Source: an uncultured Clostridia bacterium (GTDB taxonomy: Bacteria > Bacillota > Clostridia > Christensenellales > UBA1242). Taken from it: 38,271 bases of DNA. The notes under the pieces were generated by a model. It had not been told where the DNA came from. It saw only the letters and a list, made by a program, of their open reading frames with translations, and did no database searches. A program made the translations under genes and the position numbers. This document shows, in pieces, positions 25,805 to 35,025 of this stretch. How positions within the stretch are numbered: the first letter of the stretch is position 1; the number at the start of each line of letters is the position of its first letter. The stretch covers positions 1 through 38,271 of the forward strand of contig CANRDW010000007.1 in the NCBI GenBank assembly GCA_947629505.1, in the 5' to 3' direction.

Positions 25805-25981
25805 TCAAACAAGCCCGCGGAAGCAGTTGCAAGAAGATGTCTGGACATTGCCATTATTGTTGTTGTAGCCGGCAAGTCCCAAGAGAAGCAAAAGCAAAAT
25901 GTTTGTGTTTGTGGCAAGGTTTGTGTCATTGTTGCTGCTTAAAACAGAAAGCAAAAACACCAACAAAAATTCTTGTTGCAT
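25805..25981 (-). CDS. small (58 aa) hydrophobic protein with Asn/Cys-rich tail
   Basis: MQQEFLLVFLLSVLSSNNDTNLATNTNILLLLLLGLAGYNNNNGNVQTSSCNCFRGLV; strong RBS AAGGAGGATTTTATG; terminator just downstream. Confidence 0.65.
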   Translation of the reverse strand: MQQEFLLVFLLSVLSSNNDTNLATNTNILLLLLLGLAGYNNNNGNVQTSSCNCFRGLV

Positions 25982-26137
25982 AAAATCCTCCTTTTCGTCA
26001 AAAATCTCTTTTTTTCGTTCAAAAGGCACATTTTTGCCTTTGACTTTTCTTCTTTTGTTTGTCAAAATAGATTTATCTTTGCTGTTTTCTTTTATATTCG
26101 TGCAAAGCAAATTTTGACACAAAAAAGGAAAGATTTT

Positions 26138-26467
26138 ATGAAACTTTTAAAGATTTCAGAAAGAAACAAATTTGAAGTGACTTCTCTGTTGCCAGATGAT
26201 AGTGCTGCAAATAAACTTGCGCTTTACTTTCAAAATTTTGCCGACCAAACGCGCATAAAAATTTTGTCTGCACTTTCAATTTGTTCGCTTTGCGTCAACG
26301 ACCTTTCCAAGATTTTGGACATAAATCAAACCACACTTTCACACCAACTCAAATTGCTTAAGGACCAAAATCTTGTGGGCTTTAAAAGGGAGGGGAAGAT
26401 TGTGGTGTATTTTTTAACTTCAAGCACCATCAACGAAATGATGCAATATGCCGTCAGTGTTCTGTAA
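26138..26467 (+). CDS. ArsR-family winged-helix transcriptional regulator
   Basis: ADQTRIKILSALSICSLCVNDLSKILDINQTTLSHQLKLLKDQNLVGFKREGKIVVYFL. Start re-set to ATG 26138. Confidence 0.92.
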   Translation: MKLLKISERNKFEVTSLLPDDSAANKLALYFQNFADQTRIKILSALSICSLCVNDLSKILDINQTTLSHQLKLLKDQNLVGFKREGKIVVYFLTSSTINEMMQYAVSVL

Positions 26468-26471
26468 TTGC

Positions 26472-26500
26472 TTGACAATTTTTTTGCTTTAAGATAAAAT
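26472..26500 (+). promoter_or_regulatory. queH promoter TTGACA-17-TAAAAT, 7 nt before ATG
   Basis: TTGACA 26472-26477, TAAAAT 26495-26500, ATG 26508. Confidence 0.75.
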
Positions 26501-26507
26501 ATGCACT

Positions 26508-27041
26508 ATGAAAAAATTGCTTTTACATTCTTGTTGTGGGCCGTGCTCGACAGTTGTCATTGAAAGGCTTAAAGACCGTTTTGATGTGACAGTTTTTTAT
26601 TGCAATCCAAACATTGAGCCGTTTGAGGAATATGAAAAGCGCAAGGAAGAGCAGAAAAAAGTTTGCAAATTTTTCAATATTCCATTTGTTGATGTTGATT
26701 ATGACAACTCTTCTTGGCGGGAATTTGTCAGTGGGCTTGAAAATGAAAAAGAGGGCGGCAAAAGATGTGAAAAATGCTTTGTTTTCAGGCTTAAACAGAC
26801 GGCAGATTATGCAAAAGCGCACAATTTTGATGTTTTTGCAACCACACTTTCTGTAAGCCCGCACAAAAACACAGATGTCATCAACGGCGTTGGGCAGCAA
26901 ATTTCACAGGAACTTGAAATTGAGTTTTTGCCAGAGAGTTTTAAAAAGAAAGACGGCTATTTAAGGAGCATAAACCTTTCAAAAGAGTTAAATTTATACA
27001 GACAGAACTATTGCGGATGTCTGTTTTCAAAGAGAGATTAG
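26508..27041 (+). CDS. queH: epoxyqueuosine reductase QueH
   Basis: LLHSCCGPCSTVVIERL, FYCNPNIEPFEEYEKRKEE, GGKRCEKCFVFRL, YCGCLFS. Confidence 0.93.
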   Translation: MKKLLLHSCCGPCSTVVIERLKDRFDVTVFYCNPNIEPFEEYEKRKEEQKKVCKFFNIPFVDVDYDNSSWREFVSGLENEKEGGKRCEKCFVFRLKQTADYAKAHNFDVFATTLSVSPHKNTDVINGVGQQISQELEIEFLPESFKKKDGYLRSINLSKELNLYRQNYCGCLFSKRD

Positions 27042-27042
27042 A

Positions 27043-27972
27043 ATGGGAAAATTTGACGGAGATTTTATTCAATATGACAAGCAAAAGGTGAAAGACGAAA
27101 CGGGAAAGTTGGCGTTTTATTTCATTGCCAGCATCTCTTTTTACATTTTTCTCTTGTTTTTTGCCATATTTTTTGCATGGTATAGCGTGTTTGTTTCCAC
27201 TCATATCTTTTATGAAGTAAAGGGCCCGTCAATGATGTCAACTTTAAACAACAAAATCACAGACGAGCAACTTGAAACACTTACAGATAGAGAACTTGAA
27301 AATCTTTCTTTTGATGCAGTTTATGTAGAAAAATATGCAAAAATAAGGCTTTTTGACATTGTCACAATTCATCCAAACAGTGGAAAAGACGATTATATTA
27401 AGCGTGTTATGGCGCTTGAGGGAGATTACATCACAATTGCAAAATCAAAAAATGAAAATAATGAAGACTGTTTTTATTTTTATAGAATAGATAAAAACTT
27501 GATTGGAAGTGAAGTTGTCATTGAAGATGGGCAGATTTCCAGCGATTTTGACGATGAAATGGCAAAACTTGACGAAGAAAATGGCAGTTTATATAAGATA
27601 AGAAGTGCAACAGAATGGTATGAAAAGGGCGAAAAATCGGACGAAAAGACTGTTGAAAATATGCCAAAATCATATGTATATGAAAAAGATTTTTACAACA
27701 ATTTTCTTTCAGACTATTTTGATTTAGGCGAAAAAGACGGCTTTGCAGTGTCAAAAGATGGGCTTGTGTATGTCAAAGTGCCAGAAGATATGTTTTTCTT
27801 TATGGGTGACAACCGCGCATACAGTGCAGACTCACGAATTTTGGGTTTTTACAATACAGATCATATTGTTGGAAGATGTGAATTTATCGTGTATAACTAT
27901 GATTTTGTCACCAGACTTTGGGAGGTTGTAAAGTTTTATTTCAGCGAAATGGAGAAATTTTTTGCAAGATAG
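27043..27972 (+). CDS. lepB: signal peptidase I
   Basis: EVKGPSMMSTL (catalytic Ser), DDYIKRVMALEGD (catalytic Lys), FMGDNRAYSADSRILG. Confidence 0.9.
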   Translation: MGKFDGDFIQYDKQKVKDETGKLAFYFIASISFYIFLLFFAIFFAWYSVFVSTHIFYEVKGPSMMSTLNNKITDEQLETLTDRELENLSFDAVYVEKYAKIRLFDIVTIHPNSGKDDYIKRVMALEGDYITIAKSKNENNEDCFYFYRIDKNLIGSEVVIEDGQISSDFDDEMAKLDEENGSLYKIRSATEWYEKGEKSDEKTVENMPKSYVYEKDFYNNFLSDYFDLGEKDGFAVSKDGLVYVKVPEDMFFFMGDNRAYSADSRILGFYNTDHIVGRCEFIVYNYDFVTRLWEVVKFYFSEMEKFFAR

Positions 27973-28002
27973 TGAAAATCATTTGCCAAAAAAATTTTAA
28001 TG

Positions 28003-28021
28003 TGCTACTATATAAGTAGCA
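28003..28021. promoter_or_regulatory. inverted repeat overlapping the HU promoter -10
   Basis: TGCTACT-ATATA-AGTAGCA; TTGCCA (27983-27988) 17 nt before TACTAT (28006-28011). Confidence 0.55.
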
Positions 28022-28053
28022 TTGATATGCAAATTTATCAAAAGGAGAAAGGT

Positions 28054-28329
28054 ATGAATAAAGGTGAATTCATCAAAGCAGTTGCTGAGAAAGCAAATTG
28101 CACTCAAAAAGACGCAGGAGTTGTATTTGATGCTGTAATCGATACAATTGTTGCAAGTCTTAAAAAAGGTGAGAAGATTCAAATCCCAGGATTTGGCTCA
28201 TTTGAACTTCAAAAGAAGGCTGCTACTACAAAGATCAACCCTCTTACAAAGAAACCTGTTAAAGTGGCTGCTTGCAAAGTGCCTAAATTCAAGTTTGGCA
28301 AAAGCTTCAAAGCAATCTTTAACGCGTAA
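28054..28329 (+). CDS. HU family DNA-binding protein
   Basis: MNKGEFIKAVAEKANCTQKDAGVVFDAVIDTIVASLKKGEKIQIPGFGSFELQKKAATTKINPLTKKPVKVAACKVPKFKFGKSFKAIFN. Confidence 0.95.
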   Translation: MNKGEFIKAVAEKANCTQKDAGVVFDAVIDTIVASLKKGEKIQIPGFGSFELQKKAATTKINPLTKKPVKVAACKVPKFKFGKSFKAIFNA

Positions 28330-28360
28330 ACAACCTCAAACCAAAAAAGGCCTAGAGAAA

Positions 28361-28384
28361 AAACACCGTTTATGGTGTTTTTTT
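28361..28384 (+). terminator. terminator after the HU gene
   Basis: AAACACCGTTTATGGTGTTTTTTT. Confidence 0.85.
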
Positions 28385-28386
28385 CT

Positions 28387-28416
28387 TTGCATATTCAAAG
28401 CATGTGCGCATAAAGT
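28387..28416 (+). promoter_or_regulatory. weak promoter TTGCAT-18-TAAAGT, 5 nt before ATG
   Basis: Hexamers at 28387-28392 and 28411-28416; ATG 28422. Confidence 0.5.
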
Positions 28417-28421
28417 AAAAT

Positions 28422-29150
28422 ATGAAAACTAAAATTTGGACAATCTCCGGAAAACGCATTTTTTCCAATATGATAATTTTTGTTATGCTTTTTGTGCTGT
28501 CATGCAGTGCGGGGCTGGGGCTTAGGATTGCCACATCCTCGAAGATGTATAACGGCGTTTATTACAGCGGCGATGAAAAGTCCAACAAGGTGACGCTTAT
28601 GATAAATGTCTATTGGGGGACGGAATATTTGGACGATATGCTGCAAATTTTAGATGACAACGAAGTGAAAACAACCTTTTTTGTTGGCGGAGTTTGGGCG
28701 GTGCAGCAAAGCGAAATGTTAGAAAAAATCTATGAAAAAGGGCATGAAATTGCAAATCACGGCTATTATCACAAAGAACAAGGCAAATTAGGAGAGCAGC
28801 AAAATAAAGAAGAAATTTTAAACACTCACAGGCTTGTGAAGGGGATTATTGGCGTGGACATGAATCTTTTTGCGCCGCCAAGTGGAAGTTACAACAAAAA
28901 GACTGTTGAAGCCGCAACCGAACTTGGCTACAAGACAATCATGTGGACGGAAGGGCGTGACACAATCGATTGGCGTGACAAGGACAGCGACCTTATCTAC
29001 TCGCGCGCCGTGAAAAATTGCAAGGGTGGGGATTTTGTTTTGATGCATCCAACTCTTGCGACAAAAAATGCACTTGACCGCATCATCAAAACGATAAAAA
29101 GCATGGGGTTTGAACTTTGCACAGTCAGTGAAAATCTTGCAGGACAATAA
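28422..29150 (+). CDS. polysaccharide deacetylase fold protein, YlxY-like, lacking the FDDG motif
   Basis: VTLMINVYWGTEYLDDMLQILDDNEVKTTFFVGGVW, GHEIANHGYYH, FAPPSGSYNKKTVEAATELGYKTIMWT, GDFVLMHPT. Confidence 0.85.
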   Translation: MKTKIWTISGKRIFSNMIIFVMLFVLSCSAGLGLRIATSSKMYNGVYYSGDEKSNKVTLMINVYWGTEYLDDMLQILDDNEVKTTFFVGGVWAVQQSEMLEKIYEKGHEIANHGYYHKEQGKLGEQQNKEEILNTHRLVKGIIGVDMNLFAPPSGSYNKKTVEAATELGYKTIMWTEGRDTIDWRDKDSDLIYSRAVKNCKGGDFVLMHPTLATKNALDRIIKTIKSMGFELCTVSENLAGQ

Positions 29151-29195
29151 AAATATATTTTAAGACAAAAAATTGGTTGATTTTTGTTAAAATGT

Positions 29196-29225
29196 TTGCG
29201 AAATCACTTTATAAAGTGATATACT
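29196..29225 (+). promoter_or_regulatory. ftsK promoter (TTGCGA-18-TATACT) with 18-bp palindrome filling the spacer
   Basis: ATCACTTTATAAAGTGAT at 29203-29220 is a perfect palindrome. Confidence 0.6.
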
Positions 29226-29244
29226 TATTTTGAATGAGGGCATT

Positions 29245-32085
29245 ATGGCAGTTTATAAGTTAAGTTCAAGTAAGAAAACGCAAAGAAATCGCAATGTCAA
29301 AAAAATCGTTGGGTTTTCCATGATTGGCGTGGCATCGGTTGTATTTTTGTTTTTGACGGGCATTGTGCCTGTGATTCAACAATTTCTTCTTGGCGTTTTT
29401 GGGGTGTTTGGCTTTCCACTTTGCCTAATTTTTATGATTGTGGGGCTGGCACTTGTCAACAATCGCCGCTATGTTATGTCAGTTAGATACACAATTTGCT
29501 TGTGCTTATGTGTTTTGTGCGCGCTGTGCATCATTCAACTTGCCGTTATGCAAATTAAAATGGGCGGGCGAGGAAATCTCACTTTTTGGCAATATTTGGC
29601 ACAAAATTATCTTCAAACTTGGACTGCGGGCGGATTTTTAGTTGGAATTTTCACTACAATTTTCTTGTATATGGCAAGCACAGTGGGGGCTTACATCATC
29701 TTTTCGCTTGGATTTATCATTTGTCTTGCACTTTTGCTTGATAGTTTAAACTTTTTGAAGAAAGAAAAGGTGGCAAAAGAACCTGTTTCTCTTCAAATTA
29801 AAGACAAAGAGAAAAAGCCTGTGACGGCAGAAGAGCCTGTCAATGTTGTTTTGAATGGCAATTTAAAAGAACAAGAAGAAATTGAACAACAAGCGCCTCA
29901 GATTGTCGAACAAAAGCCGCTGACTGCAAGGCAGATTTTAGGGCTTGACAAAAAACGCAACAGCGCTTATGAATATGAACAAAAACCTGTTGAAAAGAAA
30001 AAAACTCCGCTTGAAGAAAAGCCAAAAACTTTGCGTGAGATGATTTTAACTCCGCCGGAGATTAATATTGACGAATATTTCAAAGATATCAAGAAAAATG
30101 ATGTTCCGCCAAAGACCGAGATTGAAGAGAATGTTCAGGCGCTTAAAGAAGAGACAATTCAGCCAGAAACAGTCTATCATGAAGATGAATTTCAAATGGA
30201 CACTTCGCCAAACATTGTCAGAACACTGCCAGAAGTTAAAAGCGAAGAACTTGTTGAGCGCGCGGACGACATTTTAAGAAGTGCAATCGAAGAAGAAAAG
30301 ACAGAAAATCCAGAATTTTATGAGAACTTGGAAGAAAATCCAATCGACAATCTTCCAGAACGCGACAGTAGTGGCAGTTTTGAGCGAAGAAGTGAATTTG
30401 ACCGCAGCCGCGATGAATTTCAGCCTAGAAATAATGACAGAAACAGAGAAGTTTTCGAGCGCAGCGTTGCCGACCGCATGGACAGCCGTTCACTTTTGAT
30501 GCAAGAAGATATTGATGCACGCCGCACTTTCAACGAAAATCGCGACCGCATCAACATGAGAAACGGCAGTTTTGTGCGTGAAAATGAACCTATTGCGGAA
30601 GAACAAGAAGAGGTGTATGAACCTTATGAATATGAAAAGCCGCCAATTGATTTGATTACAACGCAAAGTGTTGACCTTTCGAGTTTAAATGAAGATGTTG
30701 CCACAAAGCGAGAACTTTTGGAACGCACTTTGGAAAACTTTGGCGTGCCTGCAAAGGTGCAGGGGGTTATTGTTGGGCCAGCAGTCACAAGATATGAACT
30801 TGAAATGCCACAGGGCATATCCGTTTCAAAAATCAAAAACCGCGCGGACGACATTGCACTTTCACTTGCCGCAGAAGGCTCAATCCGAATCGAAGCACCT
30901 GTGCCAGGCAAGAGCGTTGTGGGCATTGAAGTGCCAAACAAGACCATTGCCACCGTTTCTCTTAAAGATATTTTGATTTCAAAAGAATTTACACAAAGTT
31001 CTTCGCCGCTCACTTTCGCACTTGGCAAAGACATCACGGGGCAAACAATCTGCTGCAACTTGCAAAAACTTACACACCTTTTGGTGGCTGGATCGACGGG
31101 CTCGGGCAAGAGTGTGTGCTTAAACTCAATCATTTTGTCCATCATCTACAAAGCATCGCCAGAAGATGTGAAAATCGTTTTGATTGACCCTAAACGCGTT
31201 GAATTTACAAACTATGAGGCCTTGCCACACCTTATCATGCCAGATATCGTTTGTGACACACAAAAGGCAATTAACACCCTCACTTGGGCGGTGAACGAAA
31301 TGGAGCGCCGCTTTGAAATTTTGGGCGTTGCAAGAGTGAAAAACATTGACGAATTCAATCAAACACCAGATGTTTTGTCGGGCAAGACAAGAAAAATGCC
31401 ATTTATCGTGATTATCGTGGACGAACTTGCCGACCTTATGATGACCGGCAAGAAAGAAGTGGAAGAAAAAGTCTGCCGTCTTGCACAAAAGGCGCGTGCC
31501 GCAGGGATTCACTTGATTTTGGCAACGCAGCGCCCGTCAACAGATGTCATCACGGGGCTTATCAAATCCAACTTCCCATCTCGAATTTCATTTGCAGTCA
31601 CAAACATCTATGACAGCACAACAATTTTGGACAGAATTGGTGCAGAAAAACTTTTGGGCAAGGGAGATATGCTTTATTTCCCAATCGGCGCACAAGAGCC
31701 AAAGCGCGTGCAAGGCTGCTTTATCACAACAAACGAAATAAACGCAATTGTGGACTACACTCGCGACAACAACAAGCCTATTTTTGACAAAGAAATTGCC
31801 GACCAAATCAACAATCCAAACAAGAATAACAACAACAATGCTCCGGGCTATAACAACGATATGGACGAACTTTTGCCACAAGCACTTAAAGTTTCAATCG
31901 AGTGCGGACAGGCGTCTGCAACCATGATCAGGCGCAAGTTTGCCATCGGTTATCCACGCGCTGCAAGAATCATCGATCAAATGGAGACGGCTGGATACAT
32001 TTCAGCTGCAGACGGCGCTAAGGGGCGCACTGTTTACATCACCGAAGAAGAATTTAGAGAACTCTTTGGCGACCAATATGACTAA
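29245..32085 (+). CDS. ftsK: DNA translocase FtsK/SpoIIIE
   Basis: Four N-terminal TM segments, charged linker, LLVAGSTGSGKSVCLNSIILSI, IVDELADLMM, ATQRPSTDVITGLIKSNFPSRISF, C-terminal gamma winged helix. Confidence 0.96.
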   Translation: MAVYKLSSSKKTQRNRNVKKIVGFSMIGVASVVFLFLTGIVPVIQQFLLGVFGVFGFPLCLIFMIVGLALVNNRRYVMSVRYTICLCLCVLCALCIIQLAVMQIKMGGRGNLTFWQYLAQNYLQTWTAGGFLVGIFTTIFLYMASTVGAYIIFSLGFIICLALLLDSLNFLKKEKVAKEPVSLQIKDKEKKPVTAEEPVNVVLNGNLKEQEEIEQQAPQIVEQKPLTARQILGLDKKRNSAYEYEQKPVEKKKTPLEEKPKTLREMILTPPEINIDEYFKDIKKNDVPPKTEIEENVQALKEETIQPETVYHEDEFQMDTSPNIVRTLPEVKSEELVERADDILRSAIEEEKTENPEFYENLEENPIDNLPERDSSGSFERRSEFDRSRDEFQPRNNDRNREVFERSVADRMDSRSLLMQEDIDARRTFNENRDRINMRNGSFVRENEPIAEEQEEVYEPYEYEKPPIDLITTQSVDLSSLNEDVATKRELLERTLENFGVPAKVQGVIVGPAVTRYELEMPQGISVSKIKNRADDIALSLAAEGSIRIEAPVPGKSVVGIEVPNKTIATVSLKDILISKEFTQSSSPLTFALGKDITGQTICCNLQKLTHLLVAGSTGSGKSVCLNSIILSIIYKASPEDVKIVLIDPKRVEFTNYEALPHLIMPDIVCDTQKAINTLTWAVNEMERRFEILGVARVKNIDEFNQTPDVLSGKTRKMPFIVIIVDELADLMMTGKKEVEEKVCRLAQKARAAGIHLILATQRPSTDVITGLIKSNFPSRISFAVTNIYDSTTILDRIGAEKLLGKGDMLYFPIGAQEPKRVQGCFITTNEINAIVDYTRDNNKPIFDKEIADQINNPNKNNNNNAPGYNNDMDELLPQALKVSIECGQASATMIRRKFAIGYPRAARIIDQMETAGYISAADGAKGRTVYITEEEFRELFGDQYD

Positions 32086-32096
32086 AAGAAGGGGCT

Positions 32097-33425
32097 ATGG
32101 ACAAAAGACTTAAAGATAAAAAAATCAGCGCCATAAGTTTGGGGTGCGATAAAAACAGAGTTGATTTGGAAAAAATGCTGTTCAAACTTTCAAACTATGG
32201 CTTTGAAATTGTGGATAGTGTGAGCGATGCAGACATTGTCATTGTCAACACTTGCGCTTTTATCACGCCTGCAAAAGAAGAAGCCCTTTCAAACATCTTT
32301 GATATGTGCGTGCTTAAAAACAAGGGCAAACTCGAAAAAGTTGTGGTGACGGGCTGTTTGGCACAGCGCTATAAAGACGACCTTTTAAAGCAAATTCCAG
32401 AAGTTGACGCCTTTTTAACGGCAAAGGACAATCAAAGTATCGTTGGCGTTATCGAAAAACTTTATGACATCAATCTAGACGACAAAAAAGATGTCAAGGG
32501 CAGAATTTTCACAAGTCGCGGAAGTTACGCTTATCTTAAAATTGCCGAAGGGTGCAGCAATGTTTGTTCTTATTGCACAATTCCGCGCATAAAAGGCAAA
32601 TACACAAGTTTTAAAATGGATGAGATTGTGGACGAGGCAAAATATCTTGCAAAAAATGGCGTGAAAGAACTCATTTTGGTTGCGCAAGATGTCACGCGTT
32701 ATGGCGAAGATTTGTATGGCAAAAATCGTCTTTTGGAACTACTTAAAAAACTTGTCAAAATTGACGGCATAGAGTGGATTAGAATTCACTATGCCTATCC
32801 CGAAAAGACGACTGACGAACTTTTGAACTTCATCTCTAAAGAGCCGAAGATGTGCAAATACATAGACATTCCGCTTCAACACATCGATGACAGGATTTTA
32901 AAAAGCATGCGCCGCCGCATGGGAGAAGATGCCACAAGAAAACTCATAGAAAAACTCACGGGGGAATATCATAATATTGCACTTAGGACAACCTTTATTG
33001 TGGGCTATCCAACTGAAACGAGAAAGGATTTTAAAAAACTATGCGATTTTGTAAAAGAATCGCGCTTTGATTATGCCGGATTTTTTCCATATTATCGCGA
33101 AGAGAACACGCCAAGTTATTATTTGAAACAGGTGAGTGAACACACCAAGAAAAGCCGCCTTAAAAAGATTACAAAAATTCAAAATGCCGTTGTCAGTGAG
33201 CGTGCAAAATTCAACATTGGCAAGGTTTTCAAGATTTTAGTGGACTATTTTGACGAAAACAAAGGCGTGTATGTCGGCCACAGCGAATTTCTTTCACCAA
33301 CAGTTGACTTTGGCGTGGAAATTGTAGATAATGAAAACATAAAGGCGGGCGAATTTGTGAATGTGAAATTTACAGATTTTGACGGCGAAAATTATAAAGG
33401 AGAATATTATGAATCTTCCAAATAA
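32097..33425 (+). CDS. rimO: ribosomal protein S12 methylthiotransferase RimO
   Basis: ISLGCDKNRVDLEKML, IAEGCSNVCSYCTIPRIKGKYTS (radical SAM CxxxCxxC), IPLQHIDDRILKSMRRRM, C-terminal TRAM. Confidence 0.96.
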   Translation: MDKRLKDKKISAISLGCDKNRVDLEKMLFKLSNYGFEIVDSVSDADIVIVNTCAFITPAKEEALSNIFDMCVLKNKGKLEKVVVTGCLAQRYKDDLLKQIPEVDAFLTAKDNQSIVGVIEKLYDINLDDKKDVKGRIFTSRGSYAYLKIAEGCSNVCSYCTIPRIKGKYTSFKMDEIVDEAKYLAKNGVKELILVAQDVTRYGEDLYGKNRLLELLKKLVKIDGIEWIRIHYAYPEKTTDELLNFISKEPKMCKYIDIPLQHIDDRILKSMRRRMGEDATRKLIEKLTGEYHNIALRTTFIVGYPTETRKDFKKLCDFVKESRFDYAGFFPYYREENTPSYYLKQVSEHTKKSRLKKITKIQNAVVSERAKFNIGKVFKILVDYFDENKGVYVGHSEFLSPTVDFGVEIVDNENIKAGEFVNVKFTDFDGENYKGEYYESSK

Positions 33426-34041
33426 AATCACACTTTGCAGGATTATTTTAATTCCAATCTTTATTTTCTTTTATCTTGCATCGTTTATCCCTTATGGTAA
33501 ACTTGTTGCAATTTTTGTGTTTGCGCTTTCGTGCTTCACCGACTTTTTGGACGGCAATATTGCACGCAAACGCGGGCTTGTGACAAATTTAGGCAAGTTT
33601 TTAGACCCGATTGCGGACAAGGTTTTGGTTATGAGCGGGCTTATTTTGCTTGTGGCTGTTCCAATCGTTCCAAATGGGGGAAGTGGCGTGCCTGTTCCAG
33701 CAATTTTCCCAACATATGTTGGCACGGTTGCTTGCATAATCATCTTGGCACGTGAATTCATTGTGAGCGCTTTTCGTCAACTTGCCGCAACAAGAAACTT
33801 GGTTTTGGCGGCAGATATCTATGGAAAAGTGAAAACTTGTTTCCAATTTGCAACACTTATTTTCTATTTTGTCTATGCATTTATCGTTGAAGAATTTTAC
33901 TACGCAATCGCAGGCACTGCAAACACCGTTTTAAGTGTGGTTGGTTATGTGCTTTTGGCGGCAACAGTCATCATGACAATCGTTTCAGGAACAAAATATA
34001 TTGTAAGCAACAAAAAGGTTTTTAAAGATGAGAAAAATTAA
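33409..34041 (+). CDS. pgsA: CDP-diacylglycerol-glycerol-3-phosphate 3-phosphatidyltransferase
   Basis: MNLPNKITLCRIILIPIF; DFLDGNIARKRGLVTNLGKFLDPIADKVLV. Start re-set to 33409. Confidence 0.95.
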   Translation: MNLPNKITLCRIILIPIFIFFYLASFIPYGKLVAIFVFALSCFTDFLDGNIARKRGLVTNLGKFLDPIADKVLVMSGLILLVAVPIVPNGGSGVPVPAIFPTYVGTVACIIILAREFIVSAFRQLAATRNLVLAADIYGKVKTCFQFATLIFYFVYAFIVEEFYYAIAGTANTVLSVVGYVLLAATVIMTIVSGTKYIVSNKKVFKDEKN

Positions 34042-34966
34042 AGTTGTCATTTTAAAAGATAATAATTTTCTTGAAATTGAAAAGGCACTTGCTACTCGTG
34101 GCTATTTTGACATTGACATAAAAAAGTGCTGTGATTTTGACGAATTCATATCGGATGCGGATGCTGACGATATGATTTTTCTTTGCAAAAACGACCTGAT
34201 TGATGAAACAGTTGAAAGGCTCAAATCTAGTGACAGTATTTTGAGTTTGCTTGACAGCCAAGCTGTGCTTGTGACGGACGGAGAGAAGAGAAAACTTTTC
34301 ATTCCAATTGAACTTGACTACAACAAATTTTTGGACGAATTTTTAGAAAAGAAAGATGTGTATGTCTGCCAAATTTTTGGAAAAAGTTTTCAAAACATAA
34401 AAAGTCAATTTGAAAGTTTTTCAACAAGTTATAAAATCATAACCAAAAATATGTTTTTACATACTGTATATTATGACACATATATTGATCAACAAACGCT
34501 TGCCGAGAGTTTTGGTGACGCCGTTTTTGCGTTTGACGAAACCACGCTTGAGGGGGCTTGTCAAAAGTATTTAGCCGAGAAAAAGTTTGTCGTGTTGGAA
34601 GAGATCTCGTCTGGGCTTGTTTCGGCAAAACTTGCCGCTGCGGGCGAATTAAAAAATGCAAAAATTCTTTTAAGTGATAACGATTTTGTTTCAGCGGGCG
34701 TTTCACACGACCTTTTGACTCAGTTTGGTGCGCAGTCAAAAGAAACAGCGGTTGAACTTGTCAAAAACTTTCTCGGAGAGTGTGATGTTGCACTTTCTGT
34801 TGTCGGCTTTGACTGTGACGGCGGCAAAATTTTTGTTGCTGTTGGAAACAAAACGCAAATCCACATTTTTTCTTCTGAATTTGCGGGAGATAAAGCATCA
34901 AGGCTTGAAAGCATATCAAATTTTGCTCTTTTCGAACTTTTGAAATTTTTGAAAGAAAAGTGTTGA
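34028..34966 (+). CDS. highly degenerate CinA-like protein (by synteny and C-terminal similarity)
   Basis: Between pgsA and recA; C-terminal VVLEEISSGLVSAKLAAAGELKNAKILLSDNDFVSAGVSHDLLTQFGAQSKETAVELVKNFLGECDVALSVVG tracks the CinA C-terminal domain. Confidence 0.65.
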   Translation: MRKIKVVILKDNNFLEIEKALATRGYFDIDIKKCCDFDEFISDADADDMIFLCKNDLIDETVERLKSSDSILSLLDSQAVLVTDGEKRKLFIPIELDYNKFLDEFLEKKDVYVCQIFGKSFQNIKSQFESFSTSYKIITKNMFLHTVYYDTYIDQQTLAESFGDAVFAFDETTLEGACQKYLAEKKFVVLEEISSGLVSAKLAAAGELKNAKILLSDNDFVSAGVSHDLLTQFGAQSKETAVELVKNFLGECDVALSVVGFDCDGGKIFVAVGNKTQIHIFSSEFAGDKASRLESISNFALFELLKFLKEKC

Positions 34967-35025
34967 AATCATTTTGAAAAATTCAATAAATAGGTTAAAA
35001 TAATTGTATTATTAGGAGATTGTAT

